Positions 1 through 8,054 of a DNA stretch of 64,000 nucleotides are shown here, in pieces; position 1 is the stretch's first letter, and each line of letters opens with the position of its first letter. Source of the DNA: Sva-07 sp942492715 (GTDB taxonomy: Bacteria; Actinomycetota; Acidimicrobiia; Acidimicrobiales; Ilumatobacteraceae). Position numbers and translations under genes: made by a program. The DNA lies in assembly GCA_942492715.1 (NCBI GenBank), contig CALOFW010000011.1, forward strand, positions 46,240-110,239, in the 5' to 3' direction. The notes beneath the pieces were generated by a model. The model ran no database searches and was not told the origin of the DNA. It saw only the letters and a program-made list of their open reading frames with translations.

Positions 1-324
1 CACCTTGCGTGATCCCTCGGTGGGCGTGAGCGATGCCTCGTGGATGATCGCGACGGCCTGGTCCCTGTCGACGCGGGCGCCGACCCGTCGCACTTCGCGC
101 ACGTCGGGATGTTCACCGCGCAGGATCAGGCGGGCGTCGCGCGACTCCGGCTCGTCGCCGCCGGTCATGATCGTGGCGGCGAAGGCTCGAGCGGCCTGGA
201 GCTTCGTCGAGCCGGCTGGCCCCGAGAACAGGTAGGCGTGCACCGGGCCGTGTTCGGCCGCGGCTCGCAGTTGTGCGACGGCGTCGGGTTGACCGACCAC
301 GTCGTCCCAGATCGCGACGCTCAC
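1..324 (-). CDS. holB: DNA polymerase III delta' subunit (HolB), C-terminus outside window
   Basis: This is the N-terminal 108 residues of a clamp-loader delta' subunit, which loads the sliding clamp during replication. It begins with the typical opening (WDDVVGQPDAVAQL) followed by a P-loop-like GPAGSTK at about residues 34-40 and the HPDVREV segment seen in HolB proteins. The GTG start at 324-322 overlaps the TGA of the upstream thymidylate kinase gene by GTGA. The tmk-holB order is common in bacteria and supports the call. The protein runs off the left edge, so the C-terminal domains cannot be judged. Confidence 0.88.
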   Translation of the reverse strand, partial: MSVAIWDDVVGQPDAVAQLRAAAEHGPVHAYLFSGPAGSTKLQAARAFAATIMTGGDEPESRDARLILRGEHPDVREVRRVGARVDRDQAVAIIHEASLTPTEGSRKV

Positions 325-933
325 AGGACTCCTCGCTCGACGAGCGCGGAGCGGATCTCGTCGGCGACCCGGTCGACCGAGCCGATCGCCTGCACGGTGA
401 TCCAGCGATCGGGATCGGCGGCGGCCATCGCGCGGAAGCCGGCGAGCACTCGGGCATGGAACTCCTCGCCGGCAGCCTCGAACCGGTCGAGCTCGCGTCG
501 GCTCATGCGTTCGGCGATCACCTCGTCGGGCGTGTCGAGGAACACGACCGTGGTCGGCCACAGCCGTCGGGTGCCCCAGTCGTTGAGGTGACGGATCTCC
601 TCGACGTCGAGTTCGCGCCCGTACCCCTGGTAGGCGAGCGAGGAGTAGACCGAGCGATCGGTGACGACCGGTCGGCCGGCGGCGAGCGCCGGCTCGACGA
701 CCTCGGCGAGGTGCTGGGCTCGGTCGGCGGCGGTGAGGAGCGCCTCGGCCCGAGCGTCGAGGTGCTCGACCGTGGTGTCGTGGAGGATCTCTCGGATGCG
801 GGCACCGATCGATGTCCCGCCGGTTTCGCGGGTCAGCACCGCATCGAGCTGCGACGCCAGGAGTTGTCGCCTGCGTCGACTTGCCGCTGCCCTCCGCGCC
901 CTCGAAGGCGATGTAGGCGGGCCGCTCGGTCAC
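321..933 (-). CDS. tmk: Thymidylate kinase with an apparent +1 frameshift
   Basis: Thymidylate kinase phosphorylates dTMP to dTDP. Reading from GTG at 933-931, the first frame gives an N-terminus with the P-loop EGAEGSGKST and then loses the family. The rest (LLASQLDAVLTRETGGT, the DRSVYSSLAYQGYG motif, the LID-like RMSRRELDRFE) lies in the neighbouring frame from about position 866 down to 321. The break falls near 866-868, where GCGA stands where GCGCGA (residues Ala-Arg) would restore the frame, so two missing bases or one extra base explain it. The gene is normally essential, so a sequencing or assembly error is the simplest explanation; true inactivation or programmed frameshifting is less likely. 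It overlaps holB by 4 bp. Confidence 0.85.
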
Positions 934-1071
934 GGCGCCCGATGGTACCGACCGGGCATCGTCCGGTCCGACAGGGTCGGCGTCGGATCGGAGGCTCATA
1001 CCCCGTGGGGGATTGGGACGAAAGCCCGTAGTGGCGCGGGCGGCCCGGGGCATAGCGTCGATGTCAAGAGC

Positions 1072-1090
1072 CTCCGCAATCGTTGCGGAG
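1072..1090. promoter_or_regulatory. Perfect inverted repeat upstream of sqr
   Basis: CTCCGCAA and TTGCGGAG form a perfect 8-bp inverted repeat with a 3-nt centre, ending 18 bp before the GTG of the sulfide:quinone oxidoreductase gene. Its place in the leader of a sulfur operon suggests either a repressor operator or a small hairpin next to the ribosome binding site. No regulator gene lies nearby, so the binding protein is unknown. Confidence 0.4.
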
Positions 1091-1108
1091 CGCAGGATTG
1101 GAGGAATC

Positions 1109-2371
1109 GTGACCAGGAACGCCAGCGCCCAGCAGCGCCTCGTGATCCTCGGGGCCGGCACCGGCGGCACGTTGGCCGCGAACCGGCTGCGCAAGAAGTT
1201 CAAGCAGGACCGCTTGCGCATCGACATCGTCGACCAGGACAACCAGCACGTCTATCAGCCCGGGCTGTTGTTCGTGCCGTTCGGTCTGACCGAGCCCGAC
1301 GAGATCGTGCGCAAGCGCGACAAGCAGCTCCACAAGGGCATCAACTACCACCAGAGCGCGATCGACTCCGTCGACATCGAAGCCGACTCGGTGACGCTCG
1401 AGGACGGCACGGTGCTCGGCTACGACGTGCTGCTCGTCGCCACCGGCGCCCGGCTGCAGCCCGAGGAGACCGAGGGGTTGACCGGGCCGGGTTGGCTGGA
1501 GTCGGTGTTCACCTTCTACGACATGGAGGGCGCAACGGCCCTCGCCGAGAAGCTCGACGAGTTCGAGTCGGGTCACGTCGTGATCAACGTGGTCGACATG
1601 CCGATCAAGTGCCCGGTGGCGCCGCTCGAGTTCGCATTCCTCGCCGACTGGTTCTTCACCGAGAAGGGCGTCCGCGACGACGTGACGATCACGTACGTCA
1701 CCCCGCTCGATGGTGCGTTCACCAAGCCGACGGCGTCCGCGACGCTGGGCACGCTGCTCACCGACAAGGGCATCGAGTTGGTCACCGAGTTCAACACCGG
1801 TGAGGTCGACGGTGAGGCCCGCAAGCTGATCGGCTTCGACGGCCGCGAGATCGACTTCGACGTCGCCGTGGTCATCCCCCTGCACGGCGGTGCGGCCTAC
1901 GTCGAGGACTCGCCCGGTCTCGGCGACGAGCTGGGATTCATCCCGACCGACAACGCCACGCTGCAGTCGAAGGTGAAGCCGAACATCTTCGTCGTCGGCG
2001 ACGCGGCCGACCTCCCGGCCTCGAAGGCCGGGTCGGTGACACACTTCGAGGGCGAGGTGCTCGTCGAGAACATGGAGGCCTTCCTGAAGGGCGAGTCGAT
2101 CGAGCACTCCTTCGACGGCCACGCCAACTGCTTCATCGAGACCGGGTTCTCGAAGGCGCTGCTGATCGACTTCAACTACGAGAACGAGCCGGTCGGTGGC
2201 CACTACCCCGGCCCGGTGGGTCTTCCGCTCCTCAAGGAGTCGCGGGTGAACCATCTCGGCAAGTTGATGTTCCAGTCGTTCTACTGGCACGGCCTGCTGC
2301 CGGGTCGCGACATTCCCGGCATCGGCCCCGACATGCCCAGCTTCGGCAAGAAGCAGCCCGTCTCGGGCTGA
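1109..2371 (+). CDS. sqr: Sulfide:quinone oxidoreductase-like FAD flavoprotein
   Basis: A 420-residue membrane-associated flavoprotein of the SQR family, which oxidises sulfide to polysulfide or persulfide and passes electrons to quinone. The N-terminal dinucleotide fold is visible (LVILGAGTGGT, residues 12-22), as are a VVATGA-like segment (LLVATGARLQ) and the C-terminal NIFVVGDAADLPASKAG FAD motif. Cys168 (in KCPVAP) and Cys341 (in ANCFIETG) sit where SQR carries its two redox cysteines. GTG at 1109 is chosen because GGAGGA precedes it by 4 nt; an upstream in-frame start has no such site. It heads a unit with a TusE/DsrC-like protein and a DsrE2-like protein, which fits persulfide handling after sulfide oxidation. 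Confidence 0.87.
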   Translation: MTRNASAQQRLVILGAGTGGTLAANRLRKKFKQDRLRIDIVDQDNQHVYQPGLLFVPFGLTEPDEIVRKRDKQLHKGINYHQSAIDSVDIEADSVTLEDGTVLGYDVLLVATGARLQPEETEGLTGPGWLESVFTFYDMEGATALAEKLDEFESGHVVINVVDMPIKCPVAPLEFAFLADWFFTEKGVRDDVTITYVTPLDGAFTKPTASATLGTLLTDKGIELVTEFNTGEVDGEARKLIGFDGREIDFDVAVVIPLHGGAAYVEDSPGLGDELGFIPTDNATLQSKVKPNIFVVGDAADLPASKAGSVTHFEGEVLVENMEAFLKGESIEHSFDGHANCFIETGFSKALLIDFNYENEPVGGHYPGPVGLPLLKESRVNHLGKLMFQSFYWHGLLPGRDIPGIGPDMPSFGKKQPVSG

Positions 2372-2420
2372 TGATCCACCGCCATCCGATCTGAACACGT
2401 CTGAACAAGGAGACACGTAC

Positions 2421-2741
2421 ATGCCCACCAAGACATTCGCCGGCACGACCGTCGACGTGAACGACGAGGGGTTCTTCGAGGACCCCACGCAATGGACCAA
2501 GGAGATGGCCCCGGAGATCGCCGAGGAATACGGCGTGCCGACCCCGCTGAACGATCGCGCCTGGGTCGTCATCGATCTGATGCGGTCGGAGTACTTCGAC
2601 AAGGGCACCGGCCCCACCGTTCGCAAGATCAGCAAACTGTCCGACGTCACGACCAAGGAACTCTTCGCGCTGTTCCCGAAGGGTCCCGCCAAGCTCGCCG
2701 CCATGGTGGCCGGCATTCCCAAGCCCAAGGGCTGCATCTGA
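2421..2741 (+). CDS. TusE/DsrC family sulfur-carrier protein
   Basis: A 106-residue protein of the TusE/DsrC family, small carriers that hold sulfur on a C-terminal cysteine. The family C-terminus is clear (AGIPKPKGCI), with the acceptor Cys at residue 105, second from the end. The second DsrC cysteine, normally ten residues earlier, is Ala here (KLAAMVAG), so the protein is TusE-like with one active thiol rather than a true DsrC. A ribosome site (AAGGAG) lies 8 nt before the ATG. It lies 49 bp after sqr and before a DsrE2-like gene, so it may accept sulfur released by sulfide oxidation. Confidence 0.85.
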   Translation: MPTKTFAGTTVDVNDEGFFEDPTQWTKEMAPEIAEEYGVPTPLNDRAWVVIDLMRSEYFDKGTGPTVRKISKLSDVTTKELFALFPKGPAKLAAMVAGIPKPKGCI

Positions 2742-2744
2742 AAA

Positions 2745-2773
2745 GAGACACGGGGTCTGACCCCACGTCTCAT
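2745..2773. repeat. Palindromic repeat family A, copy 1 (diverged)
   Basis: An imperfect palindrome with arms GAGACACGGGGTC and GACCCCACGTCTC, starting 4 bp after the TGA of the TusE-like gene. It is the most diverged of four copies in the window (others at 9669, 31896 and 45554). It could act as a hairpin between genes of the sulfur cluster. The GGGGTC/GACCCC core resembles REP-type palindromes mobilised by TnpA_REP transposases, but no such transposase is in the window. Confidence 0.75.
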
Positions 2774-2803
2774 CTGGAATTCACCTCTCACTGGAGATCG
2801 AAC

Positions 2804-3304
2804 ATGACCGATTCACAACCAATTCCTCCCGCACCCATCGCGGCACCGATCGAGAAGGTTTCGATCATCGTGTCGAAGGGGTCACTCGAGGGCATCTACC
2901 CGGCGCTGATCATGGCCAACGGTGCCCGCAACGAGGGCATCGAAGCCAACCTCTTCTTCACCTTCTTCGGGATGGACGCCATCCACAAGGGGCGCCAGGA
3001 CCACATCAAGGTGGCCGCGGTCGGCAACCCCGGCCTGCACATGCCCACCATTGCCGGTGTGATCCCCGGTGCCTCGGCGCTGATCACCAAGTACATGGAG
3101 AAGCAGATCGAGAAGCAGGACTTCCCCGACATTCACGAGTTCGTCGAGATGATCCACGACACCGGCGCCGGCGTGTACGCCTGCCTCGCCTCGGTCGACC
3201 TGTTCGGCATGGAGCGTGACGATCTGATCGACGACCTCGACGGCATCATCACCGTCGGCGACTTCTACGAGATGGCCGCCGGCGGTCAGATCATCTTCAC
3301 CTGA
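2804..3304 (+). CDS. DsrE2-like (DsrE/DsrF superfamily) sulfurtransferase
   Basis: A 166-residue protein of the DsrE2 type. The opening EKVSIIVSKGSLEGIYPALIMANG followed by FFTFFGMDAIHKG is characteristic, and Cys127 in YACLASVDLFGM matches the conserved cysteine of the family. Such proteins move or store persulfide sulfur and in some lineages are membrane-associated; no clear membrane segment is seen here. ATG at 2804 is preceded by CTGGAGATCGAAC, a reasonable ribosome site. It is the last gene of the sqr cluster, separated from the TusE-like gene by palindrome copy 1. Exact partners are inferred from position only. Confidence 0.85.
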   Translation: MTDSQPIPPAPIAAPIEKVSIIVSKGSLEGIYPALIMANGARNEGIEANLFFTFFGMDAIHKGRQDHIKVAAVGNPGLHMPTIAGVIPGASALITKYMEKQIEKQDFPDIHEFVEMIHDTGAGVYACLASVDLFGMERDDLIDDLDGIITVGDFYEMAAGGQIIFT

Positions 3305-3321
3305 CCCACACCCCTTCCACC

Positions 3322-3368
3322 TTCTCGTGAACGAGGTGCGCACCAGGTGCGCACCAGGTTCACGAGAA
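3322..3368. terminator. Long hairpin between convergent genes (palindrome family B, copy 1)
   Basis: An 11-bp perfect stem (TTCTCGTGAAC / GTTCACGAGAA) surrounds two tandem copies of the 10-bp palindrome GGTGCGCACC. It lies between the stop codons of the convergent DsrE2-like and cupredoxin genes, so a bidirectional terminator role is likely. Related outer arms occur at 57480-57522 and 59755-59795. Confidence 0.6.
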
Positions 3369-3377
3369 CGGTGCTGG

Positions 3378-4076
3378 TCAGCTGGGGGTGACTTCGAAGG
3401 TGCCGATCATGCCGAGTTCGGTGTGCGGCTTGCCGGTCTCGGGGTCGACCAGGATGCACTGGTAGGTGTAGACGCCGGGCGCCGCGAACGTCATGGTGGC
3501 ACCGCCGGTGTCGCCCGGGTTCGTGGCGGCGACCTCGCCGATCGGCTCGCCGTTCGGATCGAGCACCTCGAACTCGTGGGGCTGTTCGCCCGTGTTGTCC
3601 ATCACGAACCGGATCGTGTCGCCGTCGGCGATGCCGGTCAGGTCGAGGTTCTCGTAGTCGAAGTCGATCGCGTCGAAGGTGATCTCACGGTCGGCCTCGG
3701 CCTGCGCGGTGCCCCCGTCGCCGGTCACGGTGAACGGCGACTCGATGCCGTCACCGCTCTGCCCTGGCTTGCAGCGCACGAGATAGTCGCCGGCGACCAG
3801 GTCGACGGTGAGCGTGCGTGACGTGCCGGTGGTGACGTTCTCGACCTCGCCGAGGGTGTCACCGTTCGCCTGGAGCACGTACAGCTCGTTGACCTTGCTG
3901 CTCTCGTTGAGGAACTCGAAGCCGACCTTGCCGGCATCGACGATGTCGGACTCGATGATGCAGGCGTCGTCGGTGCCCGTCACGCCGACGGTCACATCGG
4001 CCGCTTCGGTGGAGCAGGCGGCGAGTGTCAACAGGGCGACGGTCGGGGCGGCGAGAAGGAGGCGGCGTGGTGGCAT
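3378..4076 (-). CDS. Cupredoxin-domain lipoprotein of the FTR1 iron-uptake locus
   Basis: A 232-residue lipoprotein (signal peptide with lipobox LAAC, Cys21) carrying two cupredoxin-like domains. The first, about residues 27-118, resembles the N-terminal EfeO cupredoxin (FLNESSKVNELYVLQ and LVAGDYLVRCKPG). The second, about 125-230, is plastocyanin-like with candidate type-1 copper ligands (His in QPHEFEV, Cys in YTYQCIL, then His and Met in KPHTELGM). The M75 peptidase domain of full EfeO is missing. It lies just downstream of the FTR1 permease and probably serves as its periplasmic iron-binding or ferroxidase partner; the copper role is inferred from residues. Confidence 0.8.
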   Translation of the reverse strand: MPPRRLLLAAPTVALLTLAACSTEAADVTVGVTGTDDACIIESDIVDAGKVGFEFLNESSKVNELYVLQANGDTLGEVENVTTGTSRTLTVDLVAGDYLVRCKPGQSGDGIESPFTVTGDGGTAQAEADREITFDAIDFDYENLDLTGIADGDTIRFVMDNTGEQPHEFEVLDPNGEPIGEVAATNPGDTGGATMTFAAPGVYTYQCILVDPETGKPHTELGMIGTFEVTPS

Positions 4077-4117
4077 GGGGGTACTTCCTCGTGGGGGTGG
4101 GGGAGGACGTCGTTGAC

Positions 4118-4978
4118 TCAGCGAGCGGGCTCGCCGACGACTGCACTGGTCGGTGCGGCCGTCATTCGCGGGCCGGGCTGCGCGGAGCGCGCCGGGCGGA
4201 GGAACATGATCATCGTCGGGACCAGGTACCCCAGGTAGACGCCGACCTCGAGCACGGTCATCTGCGGGCCGAGGTTGAAGATGCCCTTGAGCAGTGCGCC
4301 GTACCAGCTGGTGATCTCCCAGCCGTCGATGTCCCAGGCGAGGTTGTCGATGCCCGGGAGGATCCCCGCCTCCTGGAGGTCGTGGACCCCGTAGGCGAGC
4401 ACGCCCGCCGCGATGACGATCAGGGCCGCGCCGGTGACCTTGAAGAACGCGGCGAGGTTCATCGACACGACACCTCGATAGAGCAGAACGCCGATGATCA
4501 CGGCGGTGGCGATGCCGAGCAGCGCACCGATCGCAGGCCCCGCGCCGGCGCCCTGCGCCTGGAACGTCGGGTACAGGAACAGCGCGGTCTCGAGGCCCTC
4601 CCGTCCGACGGCGAGCAACGCGGCGACGAACACGCCGATCGTGCCGATCTCGACGGCCGCGGACATCTTGTCCTGCAGCTCACCCTTGAGTGTCCGTGAC
4701 GCCCGCTTCATCCAGAAGACCATCCAGGTGACGAACACGACTGCGACGATCGAGAGGACGCCGCCGAAGGCCTCCCGGGCCTCGAAGCTCATCGATGCCG
4801 AGGTGTAGTGCAGCAGAGCGCCGAAGCCGAAGGACAACGCCACGGCGACCACGACGCCGGCCCACAGGGCCGGGATGCGGTCGCGGTGGCCGCTGCGGAC
4901 CATGAACGACATCAGGATGCTCACGACGAGGGCAGCTTCGAGTCCCTCGCGGAGTCCGGTCAGGAATGTCTGCAGCAC
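4118..4978 (-). CDS. efeU: FTR1/EfeU family high-affinity iron permease
   Basis: A 286-residue membrane protein with about seven transmembrane helices and two REGLE motifs (residues 10-14 and 126-130), the hallmark iron-binding motifs of FTR1/EfeU permeases. These transport Fe3+ after oxidation of Fe2+. GTG at 4978 is chosen because GGAG precedes it by 6 nt and the protein then starts directly at the first helix; an upstream ATG at 5020 has no ribosome site. The neighbouring cupredoxin lipoprotein completes a minimal two-gene system with no EfeB peroxidase. A DtxR/IdeR-like box lies upstream, so iron repression is likely. Confidence 0.9.
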   Translation of the reverse strand: MLQTFLTGLREGLEAALVVSILMSFMVRSGHRDRIPALWAGVVVAVALSFGFGALLHYTSASMSFEAREAFGGVLSIVAVVFVTWMVFWMKRASRTLKGELQDKMSAAVEIGTIGVFVAALLAVGREGLETALFLYPTFQAQGAGAGPAIGALLGIATAVIIGVLLYRGVVSMNLAAFFKVTGAALIVIAAGVLAYGVHDLQEAGILPGIDNLAWDIDGWEITSWYGALLKGIFNLGPQMTVLEVGVYLGYLVPTMIMFLRPARSAQPGPRMTAAPTSAVVGEPAR

Positions 4979-5038
4979 GTTGATCTCCGGGTGTTCTGCG
5001 TGGCAGGCCGAGGAGCCCATGCTTCGGCGACGTCGAAG

Positions 5039-5057
5039 TTAGGTCACCCTAACAATC
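5039..5057. promoter_or_regulatory. Probable DtxR/IdeR-type iron box upstream of efeU
   Basis: TTAGGTCACCCTAAC is a near-palindrome matching the known actinobacterial iron box (consensus TTAGGTTAGGCTAACCTAA) over its left and central parts, with a weaker right end. It lies about 60 bp upstream of the chosen efeU start, a sensible operator position. The match is by eye; no score was computed. Confidence 0.6.
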
Positions 5058-5148
5058 GTTGTCCTCCGCCTGCAACACCGTCGGCTCCGATGAGTGCAGC
5101 CCCACGTGGCGAGCGCGGAGACTCACCGCAACGGACCGGTGGGGTGGC

Positions 5149-7902
5149 TCAGCCGTTGAGATCGGTGATCACCGGCGGCGGCTTCGCAGCGGCGGTCTTC
5201 GTGGCGGTGGCCTTCTTGGCGGTGGCCTTCTTCGGCGCGGCCTTCTTCTTCGCGGCGGCCTTCTTCTTGGCGGGCTTCTTCTTCGCCGCTCGCTTCTTGG
5301 TCGGCCCGCCCTTGGCGATGATCGCCTCCCGACGGATGGCCAGCAGCTCGTAGGCGCGCTCGGGCGCCATCTCCTCGAGGCGGTCGCCCTTGCCGAGCGA
5401 GGCATTGGTCTCGCCGTCGGTGACGTACACACCGAACTTGCCGTCCTTGGCCACGACCGGTCGTTCGCTCACCGGGTCGGTGCCGAACTCGCGCAACGGT
5501 CCCTTGGCCGCCATGTTGCCGCCACCGCGCTTGTACACCTTGGGCTGGCTGAAGATCTGCAAGGCCTCGGCGAGTGTGATCTGCAGCAGCTGGTCCTCGG
5601 AGTCGATGTTGCGGTAGTCCTTCTCCTTCTGGACGTACGGCCCGTACCGACCGTTGTTCGCGTAGATCGGCACACCGTCGGCCGGGTCCTCGCCGAGCAG
5701 CCGCGGCAGTTGCAGCAGCGCCTCGGCCTCGTCCATCGTGATCCGTTCGAGCACCATCGTCTTGAAGAGGCTCGACATCTTCGGCTTCTCGAGCCCGGGG
5801 GGCGGGTCGTCGTGGTCGCCCCACTGCACGTACGGCCCGTAGCGGCCGTTCTTCGCGTACACCGGGTAGCCGTCGAGTTCACCGATCGGCTCGTCGGACT
5901 TCGGCGCAGCGAGCAGCTCGATCGCCTTGTCGACCGTCAGCTCGTCGGGCGCGAGGTCGTCGGGCACGCTCGCGGTGTCCTCACCGCGCTTGACGTACGG
6001 CCCGTACTTGCCCGGTTTGACGACGATCAGTTCACCGTCAGCGTCCGGCCCGAGCGGGAAGGTGTTGATCTCGGCGGCGTCGATCTCGTCGAGGTTCTCC
6101 TCGACGAGGCGCTTGAGACCGAGCAGGGCGTCCTCGCCGAAGCCGGCTTCGGCCGAGATCGGTTGGGTGTCGCCGTCGCCGGTGTCGCCGAAGTAGAAGC
6201 GCTTCAACCACTTGTCCTTCGCGCGGGCGCCGCTGGCGATCTCGTCGAGGTCGGCATCGATCGAGGCGGTGAAGTCGTAGTCGACGAGCGCATCGAAGTG
6301 CTCTTCCAGCAATCGGACGACGGCGAACGCGGTCCAGGTCGGCACGAGCGCCTGGCCCTTCTTCCACACGTAGCCGCGGTCCTGGATCGTCTGGATGATC
6401 GATGCCCACGTCGACGGACGGCCGATGCCGAGCTCCTCGAGGCGTTTGACCAGCGACGCCTCGGTGTAGCGCGCCGGCGGCGAGGTGGTGTGACCGTTCG
6501 GCTCGATCGAGGCGATCGGCACCTCGTCGCCCTGGGTGAGCGGCGGCAGGAGCGCTTCGTTGTCGGCGGCGTCGTCGCCGGTCTCCTCCTTGGACGCCAC
6601 GTACACGGCTCGGTAGCCGGGGAACGTGATCGTGGTGCCGGACGCGGCGAACTCGCAGTCGGTGAGTTCGCCGGTGGAGCGGTCGGCGGAGTTGGCGGCG
6701 AGGCGCACACTGACGGTGACGCCGGTGGCGTCGGCCATCTGCGAGGCGAGCGTGCGCTGCCACACGAGCCGGTACAACGCGAGTTCCTGGCTGTTGAGTT
6801 CGCTGCTGAGCTGCTGGGGCGACCGGTAGGGGGTGGTCGGGCGGATGGCCTCGTGGGCCTCCTGCGCGTTCTTGACCTTCGACGAGTACTGCTTCGGCGC
6901 GGCGTTGAGGTAGTTGGCCCCGTACTCGCTGGTGACCGCCGCTCGGGTGGCCTGCATCGCCTCGTCGGACAACACGACGTTGTCGGTACGCATGTACGTG
7001 ATGAAGCCCCGCTCGTAGAGGCCCTGGGCCACCCGCATCACCTGCGACGACGACAGGCGCAGTTTGCGGCCGCCCTCCTGCTGGAGCGTCGAGGTCATGA
7101 ACGGGGGCTTCGGCGACGAGCGGTACGGCTTCTCCTCGACCGAGCGCACGCTGAACGTCGCATCGGCGAGACCGTCGGCCAGTCCGCGCGCACGTACCTC
7201 GGTGAGTGCGACGACCTTCTCGGACACCCGCCCCCGCTCGTCGAAGTCCTTGCCGGTGGCGACGCGGGTCCCGGCGACGGCGACGAGCTTCGCGTCGAAC
7301 GCCGGCTGAGTTGCGGTGCCGAGATCGATGTCCCAGTAGTCGGCGGTGACGAACGCAATGCGTTCGCGTTCACGTTCGACGATGAGGCGCACCGACGGGC
7401 TCTGCACTCGTCCGGCCGACAGGCCTCGGTTGACCCGGCGCCACAGCACCGGCGACACCTCGTAGCCGTACAGCCGGTCGAGGATTCGGCGCGTCTCGGC
7501 GGCGTCGACCAAGCCGTAGTCGAGCCCGCGCGGGTTGTTGACCGCGTGGTCGATCGCTGCTTTGGTGATCTCGTGGAACACCATCCGCTTCACGGGAACC
7601 TTCGGCTTCAGGTACTCGAGGAGGTGCCACGAGATCGCTTCGCCCTCGCGGTCCTCATCCGTCGCGAGGTAGAGCTCGGATGCGTCCTTCAACGCGGCCT
7701 TCAGGTCCTTGATGACCGTCTTGCCCCGCTCGGTGAGTTCGTAGGTGGGCTTGAACCCGTTGTCGACGTCGATGTTGAGACCCTTCGACGGCAGGTCGCT
7801 CACGTGGCCCACCGAGGCGCGCACGTCGTAGTCGCTGCCGAGGAACTTCGACAGCGTCTTCGCCTTGGCGGGCGACTCCACGACGACGAGGGGTTTGGAC
7901 AT
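5149..7902 (-). CDS. topA: DNA topoisomerase I
   Basis: A 917-residue type IA topoisomerase that relaxes negative supercoils. It opens with KPLVVVESPAKAKTLSKFLG (Toprim), has the acidic triad region (ATDEDREGEAISWHL), and carries the catalytic Tyr303 in GFITYMRTDN. The C-terminal part has at least four repeats of the GRYGPYV type (GKYGPYVKRG, GRYGPYVQWG, GRYGPYVQKE, GKFGVYVTDG) and ends in a Lys/Ala-rich tail of about 45 residues, as in other actinobacterial enzymes that lack zinc fingers. ATG at 7902 begins the domain exactly; the longer upstream reading frame has no family match. It is divergent from rsgA. Confidence 0.97.
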   Translation of the reverse strand: MSKPLVVVESPAKAKTLSKFLGSDYDVRASVGHVSDLPSKGLNIDVDNGFKPTYELTERGKTVIKDLKAALKDASELYLATDEDREGEAISWHLLEYLKPKVPVKRMVFHEITKAAIDHAVNNPRGLDYGLVDAAETRRILDRLYGYEVSPVLWRRVNRGLSAGRVQSPSVRLIVERERERIAFVTADYWDIDLGTATQPAFDAKLVAVAGTRVATGKDFDERGRVSEKVVALTEVRARGLADGLADATFSVRSVEEKPYRSSPKPPFMTSTLQQEGGRKLRLSSSQVMRVAQGLYERGFITYMRTDNVVLSDEAMQATRAAVTSEYGANYLNAAPKQYSSKVKNAQEAHEAIRPTTPYRSPQQLSSELNSQELALYRLVWQRTLASQMADATGVTVSVRLAANSADRSTGELTDCEFAASGTTITFPGYRAVYVASKEETGDDAADNEALLPPLTQGDEVPIASIEPNGHTTSPPARYTEASLVKRLEELGIGRPSTWASIIQTIQDRGYVWKKGQALVPTWTAFAVVRLLEEHFDALVDYDFTASIDADLDEIASGARAKDKWLKRFYFGDTGDGDTQPISAEAGFGEDALLGLKRLVEENLDEIDAAEINTFPLGPDADGELIVVKPGKYGPYVKRGEDTASVPDDLAPDELTVDKAIELLAAPKSDEPIGELDGYPVYAKNGRYGPYVQWGDHDDPPPGLEKPKMSSLFKTMVLERITMDEAEALLQLPRLLGEDPADGVPIYANNGRYGPYVQKEKDYRNIDSEDQLLQITLAEALQIFSQPKVYKRGGGNMAAKGPLREFGTDPVSERPVVAKDGKFGVYVTDGETNASLGKGDRLEEMAPERAYELLAIRREAIIAKGGPTKKRAAKKKPAKKKAAAKKKAAPKKATAKKATATKTAAAKPPPVITDLNG

Positions 7903-8054
7903 CGGTGCCTTTCGTGAGATGCGCGAACGGGTGGGTGCGCGAATGGTGACTAGGGGATGTGACGGTGGATTGTCAAGCCCGAGAGCGAGGTCGCCACCAC
8001 CGTGAGTGTGCCGCAGGATCCGCCGTTCTGCATCGCGGGTACGGTGTGCTGACG

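Noticed and set aside
1064..2791. 575-codon open frame on the minus strand opposite sqr and the TusE-like gene
   Set aside because: Shadow of two well-supported plus-strand genes; no domain is seen in it.
5153..5300. Repetitive Lys/Ala-coding sequence at the topA end
   Set aside because: It is the normal Lys-rich tail of actinobacterial TopA rather than a mobile or satellite repeat.
5059..7917. 952-codon open frame on the plus strand opposite topA
   Set aside because: It is the GC-driven shadow of topA: residues are Arg/Gly/Val-rich with no motif, while the minus strand carries a complete topoisomerase.
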